A stretch of DNA of 64,000 nucleotides from Simplicispira lacusdiani. GTDB lineage: Bacteria > Pseudomonadota > Gammaproteobacteria > Burkholderiales > Burkholderiaceae_C. Positions 51,841 to 61,088 of the stretch are shown piece after piece; positions within the stretch are counted from its first letter, which is position 1, and the number at the start of each line of letters is the position of its first letter. The translations under genes and the position numbers were made by a program. The stretch is from positions 1-64,000 of the forward strand of contig NZ_QXGR01000012.1 of assembly GCF_003604195.1 (NCBI RefSeq). The letters are read 5' to 3'. The notes below the pieces were generated by a model, which was not told the DNA's origin, searched no databases, and saw only the letters and a program-made list of their open reading frames with translations.

Positions 51841-54113
51841 CGCGGCTTGGCGCGTGGTTGGCGGGTGGGGCGCTGGCGCTGGCCGTATTGCCCGCCTGGG
51901 CCCTGCCCACGTTCGACGAGGTGCGGCAGGCCCACCGCCCGTCCGAGGTGCTGGTGCTCTCGCGCGAGGGCGAGGTGCTGCAGCGCGTGCGCCAGGACGC
52001 CAGCGTGCGCCGTGGCCCGTGGGTGCCGCTGCCGGAGATCTCGCCCGCGCTGCGCACCGCCCTGGTGCTGAGCGAAGACAAGCGCTTTCACGAGCACAGC
52101 GGCGTGGACTGGCGCGCGGTGTCGGCCGCCGCCTGGGGCAACCTGTGGAACCGGCGCACGCGCGGCGCCAGCACCCTCACCATGCAGTTGGCGGGCCTGC
52201 TCGACGATGACTGGCGCCAGGGCGCGGGCGGGCGCAGCGTGGCGCAAAAGCTCGGCCAGACCGTGGCCGCGCAGGTGCTGGACCGGCGCTGGCGCAAGGA
52301 CCAGATCCTGGAGGCCTACCTGAACCTGGTGCCGTTCCGGGGCGAGATCGTGGGCATCGATGCGCTCAGCCGCACGCTGTTCGGCAAGGCCGCGCACGGC
52401 CTGGATGACCGCGAGGCCGCTGTGGCCGCCGCCCTGGTGCGCGCGCCCAATGCCCCGCCCGCGCAGGTGGCCCGGCGCGCCTGCGTCGTGCTGCGGGACA
52501 TGCAGCGCCAGGCCCGCGCGGCGCGCGTGGACTGCGATGCGCTGGGCCTGTTCACCGAGGGCGCGCTGCAGCGGCGCGGCTGGCCCGCCAGCGAGGGCGT
52601 GGCGCCGCATTTCGCGCGGCGGGCGCTGGCGCAGGCGGGCGGGCCGGCGCGGGAGCGCATCGCCACCACGCTGAGCGCGCCGCTGCAACGCTTCGCCGTG
52701 CAGGCGCTCACGCAGCACCTGCGCGAGCTGCGCGGCAGCAACGTGGAGGACGGCGCCCTCGTCGTGCTCGACAACGCCACGGGCGAGGTGCTGGCCTGGG
52801 TGGGCTCGTCGGGCAGCCTCAGCGATGCCGCCGAGGTCGATGGCGTGCTGGCGCCGCGCCAGCCGGGTTCCACGCTCAAGCCCTTCCTGTATGCCCAGGC
52901 CATCGCCGAGCGGCGGCTCACGGCGGCCTCGCTGGTGGAGGACTCGCCCGCGCACATCGCCACGGCGGGCGGGCTCTACATTCCGCAGAACTACGACCGG
53001 CAGTTCAAGGGCTGGGTGTCGGTGCGCACCGCGCTGGCGTCCTCGCTCAACGTGCCGGCGGTGCGCGCGCTGGTGATGGTCTCGCCCGATGCGTTCTTCC
53101 GCCAGCTCGTGGCCGTGGGCCTGCCGCTGCGCGAGAGCGGCGGCTACTACGGCTACAGCCTGGCGCTGGGCAGCAGCGAGGTGCAATTGCTGCACCTGGC
53201 CAACGCCTACCGCACGCTGGCCAATGGCGGGCGCCACGGCCCCGTGGCGCCGCCCGTGCAGCCGGCGCGCGCGGCCGCGCCGGCGTTCACGCGTGTGATC
53301 GATGAAGGCGCGGCCTTCATCGTGGGCGACATCCTCGCCGACGCCAACGCGCGCGCGCGCACCTTCGGCACCGACAGCGTGCTCGCCACGCGCACCTGGA
53401 GCGCCGTGAAGACCGGCACCAGCAAGGACATGCGCGACAACTGGGCCCTGGGCTGGTCTGCGCGCTACACCGTGGGCGTGTGGGTGGGCAACGCCAGCGG
53501 CGCCGCCATGCACGATGTCAGCGGCACCAGCGGCGCGGCCCCGGTGTGGGCCGCCGTGATGGCCCACCTGCACGCGCGCGCGCCCAGCCGCGCCCCGGCG
53601 GCGCCGCGCGGCGTGGCGCGCCTGCCGGTGCGCTTCGGCCCGGCGCCGGAGGGCGGCACGGCGCTGGAGGCGGCGCGTAGCGAGTGGTTTCTGCACGGCA
53701 CGCAGCAGGCCTTGTTTGCTATTGATAGCATAGCTATTGGCGCTGATGGGGCGGGCGCTGGAGGCCTGAAAGGCATGAAGCCCGTGCACCGTGCCACCGC
53801 CGAGGGCGCCGCCGCCGGGGTGCGCATCGCCACGCCGGTGCCGGGCACCATCGTCGCGCTCGACCCCGACATTCCGCCCGCGCGCCAGCGCCTGTGGTTC
53901 GAGGCCACGGGCCACCCGCCGGGCCTGGCGCTGCGCTGGCGCATGGACGGCAAGCCGGCCGGGCAGGGCGCGCGGTGGGCCTGGCTTCCCTGGCCGGGCC
54001 GCCATGTGGTGCAGCTCACCGATGCGCGCGGCACCGTGCTCGACGAGGTGCGCATCGAGGTGCGCGGCGCGGGTGTCGCGGGGCGCCATGAAAAGAGCTT
54101 GAACAAGCGCTAA
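51822..54113 (+). CDS. pbpC: Penicillin-binding protein 1C
   Basis: The 763-residue bifunctional enzyme has a signal-anchor helix (about 8-28). A glycosyltransferase 51 domain follows with catalytic Glu85 in LSEDKRFHEHSGVDW and the GASTLTMQLAG motif. The transpeptidase domain carries Ser350-x-x-Lys (PGSTLKP), SLN and KTGTS. A C-terminal BiPBP_C beta domain (about 665-760) completes it. PBP1C polymerises peptidoglycan and typically pairs with A2M, proposed as a repair-and-protect system. A hairpin repeat lies in frame in the linker between the transpeptidase and C-terminal domains. Confidence 0.93.
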   Translation: MVGGAVTRLGAWLAGGALALAVLPAWALPTFDEVRQAHRPSEVLVLSREGEVLQRVRQDASVRRGPWVPLPEISPALRTALVLSEDKRFHEHSGVDWRAVSAAAWGNLWNRRTRGASTLTMQLAGLLDDDWRQGAGGRSVAQKLGQTVAAQVLDRRWRKDQILEAYLNLVPFRGEIVGIDALSRTLFGKAAHGLDDREAAVAAALVRAPNAPPAQVARRACVVLRDMQRQARAARVDCDALGLFTEGALQRRGWPASEGVAPHFARRALAQAGGPARERIATTLSAPLQRFAVQALTQHLRELRGSNVEDGALVVLDNATGEVLAWVGSSGSLSDAAEVDGVLAPRQPGSTLKPFLYAQAIAERRLTAASLVEDSPAHIATAGGLYIPQNYDRQFKGWVSVRTALASSLNVPAVRALVMVSPDAFFRQLVAVGLPLRESGGYYGYSLALGSSEVQLLHLANAYRTLANGGRHGPVAPPVQPARAAAPAFTRVIDEGAAFIVGDILADANARARTFGTDSVLATRTWSAVKTGTSKDMRDNWALGWSARYTVGVWVGNASGAAMHDVSGTSGAAPVWAAVMAHLHARAPSRAPAAPRGVARLPVRFGPAPEGGTALEAARSEWFLHGTQQALFAIDSIAIGADGAGAGGLKGMKPVHRATAEGAAAGVRIATPVPGTIVALDPDIPPARQRLWFEATGHPPGLALRWRMDGKPAGQGARWAWLPWPGRHVVQLTDARGTVLDEVRIEVRGAGVAGRHEKSLNKR
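53717..53775 (+). repeat. ATAGCT/GCGC hairpin repeat, copy 7, inside pbpC
   Basis: ATTGATAGCATAGCTATTGG, then GGGGCGGGCGCTGGAGGCCTG, read in frame as the segment around AIDSIAIGADGAGAGG. It sits in the inter-domain linker, and the element appears partly duplicated at its left end. Confidence 0.65.
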
Positions 54114-54191
54114 CGGAACCTGGGTACCGGTTTCGTGGTAGTGCCAGGGGGGCTTGCACTTACAATGGGTAGCAAGCACCCCGCGAACCCG

Positions 54192-56492
54192 ATGCGCCAT
54201 TTCTTCTCCCAGCGCCTCATATGGCTGTCCCTGCTGTTGAGCCTGGGCATTGGTGCCATGGTGGCGCGCACGGTCTGGACCATGCGGGCGGACGAATGGG
54301 ATTTCGCCGCGCGCACCAACCGCAATCTGGTGAATGCGTTGGAGCACTCCATCGGCTGGACGCTGAACGCCATGGACCAGTCGCTGCAGGATGTGGCGCA
54401 CAAGCTGGAGTACCCCGAGGTCATGGAACTGCCGCCGGCGCTGCGCAGCCGCGTGCTGTTCGACCGCCCGCTGCGGGGCGCGGGCATCCTGGATGTCTAT
54501 GTCCTCGACCACCGGGGCGACGTCCTCATCGATTCAGGCGCCCTGACGCCCCCCCAGGCCAACTACGCCGACCGCGATTACTTCCAAGCCCTGATGACGG
54601 GCACCCAGGAGGGGCTGGTGATCGGCAAGCCCGTCATGGGCCGCGTGTCGAAAATCTGGATGCTGCCCGTGGCGCGCGCCTACAAGGGCGCGGACGGCAA
54701 GGTCGCCGGGGTGGTGGTCAGTTCCATCCGGGTTGGCTACTTCAACGAGCTCTTCAAGTCGCTGGATCTGGGCCCTGGCAGCGGCGTGAATCTGTTCCAC
54801 GACAGCGGCACCATCGTGAGCCGCTACCCCTATGGGGATGCCGACGTGGGCAAATCCCTGGCAGGCACGCCGAACATGCGCCGTTTCCTGGAGGAGCGGT
54901 CGGGCAGTTTCGTGGGGATCTCGTTCCTTGATGGCGTGGAGCGTTTCTACACCTTCCGGCATGTGGGGCAATACCCCCTGCTGGTGAATGTCGCCCAGCC
55001 GACCCGGGCGATCCTGGCCCGCTGGTGGGTCAATGTCCTGCAGCTGTCGGCCTTTGCCCTGGTGCTCATCGCCAGCTGCGTGGGGCTGGCCATCCTGTTC
55101 ACGCGCGAGCTGGCGCGGCACCAGGAGACGGCCCGCCGGCTGCGGGAGACCGAGCACTACCTGCGCACCATCCTCGACAACCTGCCCTCCACCATCAGCT
55201 ACTGGGATACGGCGCAGCGCAACCGCTTCATCAACAAGAGCAGCGTCGAACTGTACGGCCGCACCCCCGAGCAGATGCAGGACATGAGCGCCGCCGAGCT
55301 GCTGGGGCCGCACGACTACGCCGTGGTCGAGCCCTACGTGAAGCAGGCGCTGCAGGGCCACCCGCAGCTGTTCGAGCGCACCATCACCGATGCCTCCGGC
55401 GAGGTGCGGCACACCCACATTTCCTACACCCCCGACACGGACGAGGCCACGGGCAAGGTGCGCGGCATGTTCGTGCAGATGACCGACATCACCGAGCGCA
55501 AGCGCATGGAGGACGAGCTGTTCCGTGAAAAGGAGCGCATGCGCCTGACGCTGCAGTCCATCGGCGACGCCGTGGTCTGCACCGATGCCGAGGGCCGCAT
55601 CACCTACCTCAACCCTGTGGCCCAGCGCATGACCGGCTGGCAGGCCTTCGACGCGGCCGGACGCGACGTGGACGAGGTGGCGCCGCTGTACCTGCCCAAC
55701 GGCGCCCAGACCCAGCCCAGCCCGCTGCGCACCGCGCTCAAGACGCAGAACCCCTGCGGCCCCACGCGCGGCGTGGTGCTGCGCCACAAGGACGGCCAGC
55801 GCTTCGAGGTGGAGGAGTCGGCCAGCCCCATCATCGACCGCCACCGCCACCTCACGGGCGCCGTGATGGTGCTGCACGACGTCACCGAGACCATGGCCAT
55901 GGCCGAGCGCATGGCCCACCTGGCGCAGTACGACGCGCTCACCGACCTGCCCAACCGCGTGTTGCTGCAGGACCGCGCGCGCCAGGCCCTGGCGCTGGCG
56001 CGGCGCCAGGGCAAGAGCCTGGCGGTGCTGTACCTCGACCTCGACGGCTTCAAGCAGGTCAACGACACCCTGGGCCACGACGTGGGCGACCAGTTGCTGG
56101 TGCAGTTCGCGCAGCGCCTGGTGGCCGCCATGCGCCAGTCCGACACCGTCTGCCGCCAGGGCGGCGATGAATTCGTCGTGCTGCTGCCCGGGCTGGAAAG
56201 CCCGGAGCAGGCCAGCGTGGTGGCGCGCAAGGTGCTGGCGGTGGTGAGGGAGCCCTTCGTGCTGCAGGGCCATGAACTGCGCGTCGGCCTGAGCGCCGGC
56301 ATGGCGCTGTTTCCGCAGCATGGCGGCAGCTACGACGAGCTGGCGCGCCATGCCGACGCCGCCATGTACGCCGCCAAGCGCGCGGGCCGCATGCAGGTGC
56401 GCCGCTATGCCGGGCCCGACGCCGAGCCCGAGATCCTGGCGCCGGTGCCGGGTCAGGCCATCGGGCAGGATGGTGAATTGCTACTGAAATAG
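54192..56492 (+). CDS. Cache/PAS/GGDEF diguanylate cyclase
   Basis: The 766-residue protein has two membrane helices (about 8-28 and 283-305) enclosing a periplasmic dCache-like sensor (ADRDYFQALMTG, FKSLDLGPGSGVNLFH). Two PAS domains (about 325-440 and 455-580) and a GGDEF domain with GGDEF intact and an intact RxxD inhibitory site five residues before it (RQSD) follow. It should make c-di-GMP with product feedback. The start is uncertain: ATG 54192 begins the first helix; ATG 54165 is in frame with a distant GGGGGG. The stop codon lies inside a hairpin repeat. Confidence 0.88.
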   Translation: MRHFFSQRLIWLSLLLSLGIGAMVARTVWTMRADEWDFAARTNRNLVNALEHSIGWTLNAMDQSLQDVAHKLEYPEVMELPPALRSRVLFDRPLRGAGILDVYVLDHRGDVLIDSGALTPPQANYADRDYFQALMTGTQEGLVIGKPVMGRVSKIWMLPVARAYKGADGKVAGVVVSSIRVGYFNELFKSLDLGPGSGVNLFHDSGTIVSRYPYGDADVGKSLAGTPNMRRFLEERSGSFVGISFLDGVERFYTFRHVGQYPLLVNVAQPTRAILARWWVNVLQLSAFALVLIASCVGLAILFTRELARHQETARRLRETEHYLRTILDNLPSTISYWDTAQRNRFINKSSVELYGRTPEQMQDMSAAELLGPHDYAVVEPYVKQALQGHPQLFERTITDASGEVRHTHISYTPDTDEATGKVRGMFVQMTDITERKRMEDELFREKERMRLTLQSIGDAVVCTDAEGRITYLNPVAQRMTGWQAFDAAGRDVDEVAPLYLPNGAQTQPSPLRTALKTQNPCGPTRGVVLRHKDGQRFEVEESASPIIDRHRHLTGAVMVLHDVTETMAMAERMAHLAQYDALTDLPNRVLLQDRARQALALARRQGKSLAVLYLDLDGFKQVNDTLGHDVGDQLLVQFAQRLVAAMRQSDTVCRQGGDEFVVLLPGLESPEQASVVARKVLAVVREPFVLQGHELRVGLSAGMALFPQHGGSYDELARHADAAMYAAKRAGRMQVRRYAGPDAEPEILAPVPGQAIGQDGELLLK

Positions 56493-56535
56493 TAGCTGTC
56501 TGCGCCCGTGGATAGGGCGCTATAGCCTGTTTTTA
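56479..56535 (+). repeat. ATAGCT/GCGC hairpin repeat, copy 8
   Basis: CTACTGAAATAGTAGCTGTC, then GCGCCC, loop, GGGCGC, TATAGCCTGTTTTT. The TAG within its left arm is the stop codon of the diguanylate cyclase gene, and the hairpin plus T5 tract could terminate transcription. Confidence 0.75.
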
Positions 56536-56651
56536 TGTTTTGCCTGCGGAGGCATGCAAATTTGTTGCAGGGCCGCGCAAATAATTTTGATGGCCCAGGC
56601 CCGTGGCGCGCCCTACCATTGCCGCCAGCAAAAACCTCCAGGAGCCACCGC

Positions 56652-57815
56652 GTGTCCGACCTCTCCACCATCACCTGCATCGAAGACCTGCGCCGCATCG
56701 CCAAGCGCCGCGTGCCGCGCATGTTCTACGACTACTGCGATTCGGGCTCGTGGACCGAAGGCACCTACCGCTCCAACGAGGAAGACTTCCAGAAAATCAA
56801 GCTGCGCCAGCGCGTCGCGGTGAACATGACCGGGCGCACCACGCGCACCACCATGGTGGGCCAGGACGTGGCCATGCCCGTGGCGCTGGCACCCACGGGC
56901 CTGACCGGCATGCAGCATGCCGATGGCGAGATCCTTGCGGCCCGCGCGGCGCGCGACTTCGGCGTGCCCTTCACGCTCTCGACCATGAGCATCTGCTCCA
57001 TCGAGGACGTGGCCCAGCACGCCGGCCCCGGCTTCTGGTTCCAGCTCTACGTGATGCGCGACCGCGACTACATCGAGCGCCTGATCGACCGCGCCAAGGC
57101 CGCCGGCTGCTCGGCCCTGCAGCTCACGCTGGACCTGCAGATCCTGGGCCAGCGCCACAAGGACATCAAGAACGGCCTCTCGTCGCCGCCGAAGCCCACG
57201 CTGGCCAACCTCATCAACCTGGCGACCAAGCCGCACTGGTGCCTGGGCATGCTGGGCACGAAGCGCCGCACCTTCGGCAACATCGTCGGCCATGCCAAGG
57301 GCGTGGGCGACATGTCCTCGCTGTCGTCCTGGACGGTGGAGCAGTTCGACCCCGAGCTCAACTGGGGCGACGTGGAGTGGATCAAGAAGCGCTGGGGCGG
57401 CAAGCTCATCCTCAAGGGCATCATGGACGCCGAGGATGCGCGCCTGGCCGTGGACAGCGGCGCCGATGCGCTCATCGTCAGCAACCATGGCGGGCGCCAG
57501 CTCGACGGCGCGCCCTCGTCCATCGCCGCGCTGCCCGGCATCGTGCAGGCCGTGGGCCAGGACATCGAGGTCTGGATGGACGGCGGCATCCGCAGCGGCC
57601 AGGACGTGCTCAAGGCCCGCGCCCTGGGCGCGCGCGGCACGCTGATCGGGCGCAGCTTCCTCTATGGCCTGGGCGCCTATGGCGAGCTGGGCGTGACGCG
57701 CGTACTGGAGATCATCCGCAAGGAGCTCGACCTGACCATGGCCTTCTGCGGCCGCACCGATATCAACCAGGTCGATACCTCCATCCTGCTGCCGGGAACG
57801 TATCCCACGGCGTGA
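56652..57815 (+). CDS. lldD: L-lactate dehydrogenase (FMN, quinone-type) / alpha-hydroxy acid oxidase family
   Basis: The 387-residue flavoprotein has the family pattern: RRVPRMFYDYCDSGS, PVALAPTGLTGM, GFWFQLYVM, TLDLQILGQR, LILKGI and the catalytic-base segment SNHGGRQLDGAPSS, with GGIRSGQDVLKARALGA for FMN phosphate. It oxidises L-lactate or a related 2-hydroxy acid at the membrane face and passes electrons to quinone. The start GTG 56652 follows AGGAGCC and gives the usual N-terminus. No lactate permease or lldR adjoins it, so the exact substrate is not certain. Confidence 0.88.
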   Translation: MSDLSTITCIEDLRRIAKRRVPRMFYDYCDSGSWTEGTYRSNEEDFQKIKLRQRVAVNMTGRTTRTTMVGQDVAMPVALAPTGLTGMQHADGEILAARAARDFGVPFTLSTMSICSIEDVAQHAGPGFWFQLYVMRDRDYIERLIDRAKAAGCSALQLTLDLQILGQRHKDIKNGLSSPPKPTLANLINLATKPHWCLGMLGTKRRTFGNIVGHAKGVGDMSSLSSWTVEQFDPELNWGDVEWIKKRWGGKLILKGIMDAEDARLAVDSGADALIVSNHGGRQLDGAPSSIAALPGIVQAVGQDIEVWMDGGIRSGQDVLKARALGARGTLIGRSFLYGLGAYGELGVTRVLEIIRKELDLTMAFCGRTDINQVDTSILLPGTYPTA

Positions 57816-57998
57816 AATGACAACCCCCTGAGTGGCTTCGCCACTTCCCCCTTCTCTTGCCTTGCTGCGCAATGCGGAAGGGGGACGCCACCAGCGCGGC
57901 GGGGCGGCCCTTGCGCGGTGGCCGCTGGCCTGGGTCGTGCCCCTTTTGCCAGTCGTGCGGATGGCGCACCAGCGGATCGGTGGCATTGATTGCGCACA
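57816..57998. repeat. Intergenic palindromic element of a type common in Comamonadaceae
   Basis: From about 57828 to 57955 the gap holds nested inverted repeats: AGTGGC/GCCACT with a TTC loop, CCCCCTTC/GAAGGGGG, and CCAGCG...GGC with GCCGCTGG. It ends in GTGCCCCTTTTGCC. I recall near-identical 100-130 bp elements between genes in Acidovorax-like genomes. Only this copy is in the window. It may end the lldD transcript. The rest of the gap carries the dinB promoter. Confidence 0.55.
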
Positions 57999-59231
57999 AT
58001 GGCGGCCGTGACCGCCATCGAACCCCTGCCGCGCCGCATCGCCCACCTGGACATGGATGCCTTCTATGCCAGCGTGGAGCTGCTGCGCTACCCGCAACTG
58101 CAGGGCCTGCCCGTGGTGATCGGCGGCGGGCGGCGTGGCTGCGACAGCCGGATCACGGCCGAGGGTTCGGGCCTGCCGCTGCACGAGATTCCGCTGGCGG
58201 ACTTTCCGCTGCTCAAGGACTACACCGGGCGTGGCGTCATCACCACCGCCACCTACGCGGCGCGCGCGTTCGGCGTGGGCTCGGCCATGGGGCTGATGAA
58301 GGCGGCGCGCCTGTGCCCGCAGGCCATCCTGCTGCCGGTGGACTTCGACGAGTACCGGCGCTATTCGCGCCGCTTCAAGGAAATCATCACCGACATCGCG
58401 CCCGTGATGGAGGACCGGGGCGTGGACGAGGTCTATATCGACTTCACCCATGTGCCCGGCGGACAGCGCGAGGGCGGGCGCGTGCTGGCGCGCCTGATCC
58501 AGAAGGGCATCTTCGACGCCACGGGCCTGACCTGCTCCATCGGCGTGGCGCCCAACAAGCTGCTGGCCAAGATGGCGAGCGAATTCCACAAGCCCAAGGG
58601 CATTTCCATCGTGCACGAAGCCGACCTGCAGACGCTGGTCTGGCCGCTGGCCTGCCGCAAGATCAATGGCATCGGCCCCAAGGCCGATGAGAAGCTGGCG
58701 CGCCACGGCATCCACACCATCGGCGAGCTGGCCGCGCGTCCGCGCGACTGGCTGGTGCAGCATTTCGGCAAGGCCACGGGCGCCTGGCTGCACGACGCGG
58801 CCTGGGGGCGCGACGCGCGCCCCGTGGTGACCGAGAGCGAGCCCGTGAGCATGAGCCGCGAGACCACCTTCGACCGCGACCTGCACGCTGTGCACGACCG
58901 CGCCGAACTGGGCGCCATCTTCACCGACCTGTGCCAGCGCGTGGCGCAGGACCTGCAGCGCAAGGGCTACATGGGCCGCACCATCGGCATCAAGCTGCGC
59001 TACGACGACTTCCGCGCCGTGACGCGCGACCAGACGATTGCCGAGCCCACGCACGACGCCGCCACCATCCGCCGCGTGGCCGGCCTGTGTCTCAAGCGCG
59101 TGCCGCTGGACCGGCGCCTGCGTCTGCTGGGGGTGCGGGTGGGGGGGCTGTCGCGCCCCGACGACGGCCCTGCGCCGTCGGCGGGCGAGGGCGCCCAGGG
59201 CATGACAGGGGTCAATGCCGAGTTGTTCTAG
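57999..59231 (+). CDS. dinB: DNA polymerase IV (Y-family)
   Basis: The 410-residue enzyme shows HLDMDAFYASVE (first catalytic Asp), VDEVYIDFTHV (second acidic pair) and SIGVAPNKLLAKMASEFHKP. A helix-hairpin-helix (INGIGPKADEKLARHGIHTIGELA) and a little-finger domain follow (MSRETTFDRD, GIKLRYDDF). It carries out error-prone lesion bypass. The length exceeds E. coli DinB by about 60 residues, mainly through insertions near residues 40-60 and 210. The C-terminus NAELF differs from a clear QxxLF beta-clamp motif but ends in the same LF. No LexA box was identified upstream. Confidence 0.9.
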   Translation: MAAVTAIEPLPRRIAHLDMDAFYASVELLRYPQLQGLPVVIGGGRRGCDSRITAEGSGLPLHEIPLADFPLLKDYTGRGVITTATYAARAFGVGSAMGLMKAARLCPQAILLPVDFDEYRRYSRRFKEIITDIAPVMEDRGVDEVYIDFTHVPGGQREGGRVLARLIQKGIFDATGLTCSIGVAPNKLLAKMASEFHKPKGISIVHEADLQTLVWPLACRKINGIGPKADEKLARHGIHTIGELAARPRDWLVQHFGKATGAWLHDAAWGRDARPVVTESEPVSMSRETTFDRDLHAVHDRAELGAIFTDLCQRVAQDLQRKGYMGRTIGIKLRYDDFRAVTRDQTIAEPTHDAATIRRVAGLCLKRVPLDRRLRLLGVRVGGLSRPDDGPAPSAGEGAQGMTGVNAELF

Positions 59232-59340
59232 CTTTCGTTCCCCGGATTGACGATAGTCAAGAGATAAATGTAACGCGTGGTTAATATATTTTTTCGATAC
59301 TCCCAACCACCGTTACTTGTCAGGGTCTGAATCCATGCCC

Positions 59341-60903
59341 ATGCGTATCAATCTGCCAGTCAGCAACAACGAATACGACTACCCTGGCGAAGAGCTCCTG
59401 ATGTCGACCACCGACAACAAGGGCGTCATCACGCACTGCAATGCCGCGTTCATGCGGGTCAGCGGCTACACCATGGATGAGCTCATGGGCCAGCCGCACA
59501 ACCTGATCCGCCACCCCGATGTGCCGCCCGAGGCCTTCAAGGACCTGTGGTCCACCATCGGCCATGGACGCAGCTGGAGCGGCATCGTCAAGAACCGGCG
59601 CAAGAACGGCGACCACTACTGGGTGCGCGCCAACGTCACGCCCATCATGGTCAAGGGCAAGCCCCAGGGCTACATGTCGGTGCGCGCCAAGCCCACGCGC
59701 GAGGAGGTGCGCGCGGCCGAGGGGCTCTACGCCAAGATCCGCCAGGAACGCGAGGCCGGCGTGCAGTCCTTCATCCTGCACGCGGGCCGCGTGCGCTACA
59801 CGGGCTGGCGCGACTGGATCGGCAAGCTGCAGCGCACCAGCTTCACGCAGCGCCTGGCGGCCATGATGCTGCCGCTGCTGGCCGTGGCGCTGGCGCCAAC
59901 GCTGATGGGCTGGAGCGGGCCGCTGGTGGCGGCCCTCCAGGCGGCGCTGATGCTGTCGGTGGGCGGTGTCATCCTGTGGCGTTTTCACCGCCGCATCACC
60001 TCGGCGCTGCACGATGCCAACCGCCTGGCGGGCGACATCGCCGGCTGCAACCTGGGCACCAACGGCTGCAATGCCGATGGCCGCCACCCGATGGCCCTGC
60101 TGATCGACCGCCTGCACCAGATCCAGATCAACCTGCGCGCCGTGGTGGGGGATGCGCGTGGGGAAATCGGGGCCTTTGGCAGCATCTCCAACGAGATCGC
60201 CCAGGGCGCGCAGGACCTGTCGGCGCGCACCGAATCCCAGGCCAGCAGCCTGGAGGAAACAGCGGCCTCGATGGAGGAACTCGCCAGCACCGTGCGGCAG
60301 TCGGCCGACGCCGCGCAGCAGGTGCTCAAGGAGAGCGAGCACAGCGCCGAGCTGGCCCAGCGCGGCGGCCAGGCCGTGGCGGAGGTCAGCGCCGTGGTGC
60401 AGGCGATCGAGCAATCGTCGCGCAAGATGGGCCAGATCATCGCCACCATCGAGGGCATCGCATTCCAGACCAACATCCTGGCCTTGAACGCCGCCGTGGA
60501 GGCCGCCCGCGCGGGCGAGCAGGGCCGGGGCTTCGCCGTGGTGGCCAGCGAGGTGCGCGCGCTGGCGCAGCGCAGCGCGGCGGCGGCCGGCGAGATCCGG
60601 GGGCTGATCGGCGAATCGGGCGCGCACATCGAGCGCGGCGCGCAGCAGATGCAGTCGGCCGGCCAGACCATCGAGGAGGTGGTGCAGTCCGTGGCGCATG
60701 TGAACCAGCTCATGGGCCAGATCGGCGTGGCCGCGCGCGAGCAGTCGATCGGTATCTCGCAGGTGAACGAAGCGGTGAACGACCTCGACCGCGTGACGCA
60801 GCAGAACGCCGCGCTGGTGGAAGAGTCGGCCGCCTCGGCGCGGTCCATGAGCGACAACGCCGGCGTGCTGGGCCGCACGCTCGACGTGTTCAAAATGCCC
60901 TGA
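59341..60903 (+). CDS. PAS-containing methyl-accepting chemotaxis protein, paralogue 1 (Aer-like)
   Basis: The 520-residue receptor has an N-terminal cytoplasmic PAS domain (about 15-125: LMSTTDNKGVITHCNAAF, LIRHPDVPPEAFKDLW, NRRKNGDHYWVRANV). One or two membrane helices (about 170-215), a HAMP-like linker and a signalling domain with the MCP hairpin tip EGIAFQTNILALNAAVEAAR follow. The layout is that of the redox sensor Aer. There is no C-terminal NWETF-type CheR/CheB tether. The start ATG 59341 aligns with its neighbour; ATG 59335 two codons earlier is possible. Its tandem paralogue is the same length. Confidence 0.88.
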   Translation: MRINLPVSNNEYDYPGEELLMSTTDNKGVITHCNAAFMRVSGYTMDELMGQPHNLIRHPDVPPEAFKDLWSTIGHGRSWSGIVKNRRKNGDHYWVRANVTPIMVKGKPQGYMSVRAKPTREEVRAAEGLYAKIRQEREAGVQSFILHAGRVRYTGWRDWIGKLQRTSFTQRLAAMMLPLLAVALAPTLMGWSGPLVAALQAALMLSVGGVILWRFHRRITSALHDANRLAGDIAGCNLGTNGCNADGRHPMALLIDRLHQIQINLRAVVGDARGEIGAFGSISNEIAQGAQDLSARTESQASSLEETAASMEELASTVRQSADAAQQVLKESEHSAELAQRGGQAVAEVSAVVQAIEQSSRKMGQIIATIEGIAFQTNILALNAAVEAARAGEQGRGFAVVASEVRALAQRSAAAAGEIRGLIGESGAHIERGAQQMQSAGQTIEEVVQSVAHVNQLMGQIGVAAREQSIGISQVNEAVNDLDRVTQQNAALVEESAASARSMSDNAGVLGRTLDVFKMP

Positions 60904-61088
60904 GGCCGCACGGCCGCCATGCCCCGCAGGACCGCGCGCGGGCGTGGGTGCGGGCTTCATATAGCGTAAAACTATTGCCCTGGCTGTTTGGACAGGAATT
61001 CCCGAGGGGCCTGCAGGCCCCATGGTGTTGACATAAATTGTCACAAACAGCCCATCTATCCTCCCATCACACTCTGAGACTTGGACCC

